Shown here one piece after another: positions 63,263 through 64,000 of a DNA stretch of 64,000 bases. Within the stretch, counting starts at the first letter, position 1; each line of letters starts with the position of its first letter. The notes beneath the pieces are model-generated. The model was not told where the DNA came from. It ran no database searches and saw only the letters and a program-made list of their open reading frames with translations. Position numbers and translations under genes: made by a program. The DNA is from Flavobacterium aestivum (GTDB lineage: Bacteria; Bacteroidota; Bacteroidia; Flavobacteriales; Flavobacteriaceae), in contig NZ_CP113977.2 of NCBI RefSeq assembly GCF_026870175.2, positions 1,054,001 through 1,118,000 on the forward strand, written 5' to 3'.

Positions 63263-63591
63263 GATAAAACCAAAGAAAAATCAGGGTCATCTGAAAGGCA
63301 ATCCCAAGTTACATTTAGGTCGGAATCTGCGTTTATCGTTTCAACCACAATATGTGTGATAGGGAATTGTTCTTTAGAAATTATTTTAGATTCTATTTTC
63401 AGGGCTTTTGGCAAATGAAACAACTTGTTTAATAAACTAACCTTAGTTGTGTCCAAGTCTGTAAATTCTAACTTAACATAAAAATCATCTCCTTTTACAA
63501 TTCCTATTGTAATGTATCCTGAAAACTCATGTTCGGTTTCAATAATTATAGTATCTAAAGTTCTTTCAATTGAAATTATAACATCTTTCAT
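63259..63591 (-). CDS. Hypothetical protein of the prophage
   Basis: 110 residues, beta-rich, acidic (ENI/D-rich: EHEFSGYITIGIVKGDDFYVKLEFTDLDTTKVSLL). Overlaps its upstream neighbour by 1 nt. Not recognised; reversed relative to the adjoining structural genes, so it may be a non-structural insert. Confidence 0.55.
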   Translation of the reverse strand: MKDVIISIERTLDTIIIETEHEFSGYITIGIVKGDDFYVKLEFTDLDTTKVSLLNKLFHLPKALKIESKIISKEQFPITHIVVETINADSDLNVTWDCLSDDPDFSLVLS

Positions 63592-63989
63592 TAATTCGTA
63601 TTTGTTTGATTAATTTTTAAAGCTTCTTTTGTAGTATTAAAATCCTTTATAAATTCGGCTGTATTGTCGTTGTATTTGGTGTTTGATATTACAATAGAAG
63701 CTTTACCTTCTTTGTTAACCGTAAATAAGGCGTAATCTTGTTTATAATGTTTTGTAGCTTTATTAATTGGCATTTCGTTAACTGAATAGTTAGTGTCGTA
63801 CATGTAAATAAAAAGCGTTGCTACATCTTTAAAATCGCCATTTATTTCGATTGATTTAACCACTTCTAACCCATAAGCTGTAAACGTATTGTATTTTACT
63901 TTTAGCGGTAATCTGTGGGTTGGATTGGTGTAAATTTCATACTGAAACCCTGAACCACTTGGAGCGTTTTGTTTTGGGTTCATTTTCAA
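63591..63989 (-). CDS. Hypothetical protein of the prophage
   Basis: 132 residues from an ATG at 63989 (MKMNPKQNAPSGSG), possibly 63983. It has YNTFTAYGLEVVKSIEINGDFKDVATLFIYMYD. Translationally coupled with the gene at 63259. Function unknown. The remaining 11 bases of the window hold no further gene. Confidence 0.5.
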   Translation of the reverse strand: MKMNPKQNAPSGSGFQYEIYTNPTHRLPLKVKYNTFTAYGLEVVKSIEINGDFKDVATLFIYMYDTNYSVNEMPINKATKHYKQDYALFTVNKEGKASIVISNTKYNDNTAEFIKDFNTTKEALKINQTNTN

Positions 63990-64000
63990 GTTATCCGTTA

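Noticed and set aside
1..64000. CRISPR arrays, complete insertion sequences and rRNA genes
   Set aside because: No regularly spaced direct repeats, no transposase frame with terminal inverted repeats and no rRNA signature were seen.

Overview
The window looks like about 37 kb of chromosome from a Flavobacterium-like member of the Bacteroidota, followed by an incomplete prophage. The evidence for the host is low GC, TAnnTTTG -7 promoter elements at or near start codons, absence of Shine-Dalgarno sites, a type IX secretion sorting tail on a secreted protease, and typical flavobacterial gene sets such as DUF177-rpmF-fabH-accB-accC.

Host part (1-37.2 kb): the 3' end of asd; a small His/Cys-rich secreted protein with a TonB-dependent receptor; a GNAT gene bracketed by near-identical terminator segments; mtgA with a FAD oxidoreductase; a large T9SS metalloprotease with FN3 and GEVED repeats; S9 and C1 peptidases; a hybrid histidine kinase converging on a sigma-54 response regulator; two tandem PepSY-like secreted proteins; the fatty acid start operon with rpmF; pdxA diverging from ribE; a tRNA with CAT anticodon; mce, rbfA, a LolC/E-type permease, dusB, lepA; a WYL regulator next to two DinB proteins; thiL; and a LuxR-type two-component pair.

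Junction (37.2-39.6 kb): the second histidine kinase gene loses its 5' end at about 37.23 kb. There it meets a decayed tyrosine-recombinase 3' fragment, then a cargo-like pair made of a lipoprotein with a possible permuted NlpC/LRAT-like domain and a small membrane protein.

Prophage (39.6 kb to the window end, not closed here): a contractile-tailed phage whose gene families recall Mu (DUF935 portal, MuF, gpG-like virion morphogenesis, DUF1320-like, DUF2586-type sheath). The late genes are split. Protease/scaffold, capsid, sheath, tube, chaperone, baseplate, fibres, lysis genes and a D12 methylase run on the minus strand from 55.1 to 39.6 kb. Terminase, portal, MuF, tape measure and completion genes run on the plus strand from 55.2 to 63.3 kb. 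No intact integrase, transposase or repressor is visible; these may lie beyond 64 kb.

Most notable signals: (1) a strong plus-strand promoter followed by an RNA of about 120 nt that can fold into nested stems plus a 10-bp pseudoknot, between the spanin and methylase genes; (2) a recurring 17-bp dyad, TTTAAA-N-N3-N-TTTAAA, scattered through the prophage like operators or stoperators; (3) a probable programmed -1 frameshift (A AAA AAG) in the tail assembly chaperone; (4) a MuF protein with a C-terminal nuclease-like extension; (5) a single-gene spanin candidate. All family assignments come from reading the translated sequence by eye; no searches were run.
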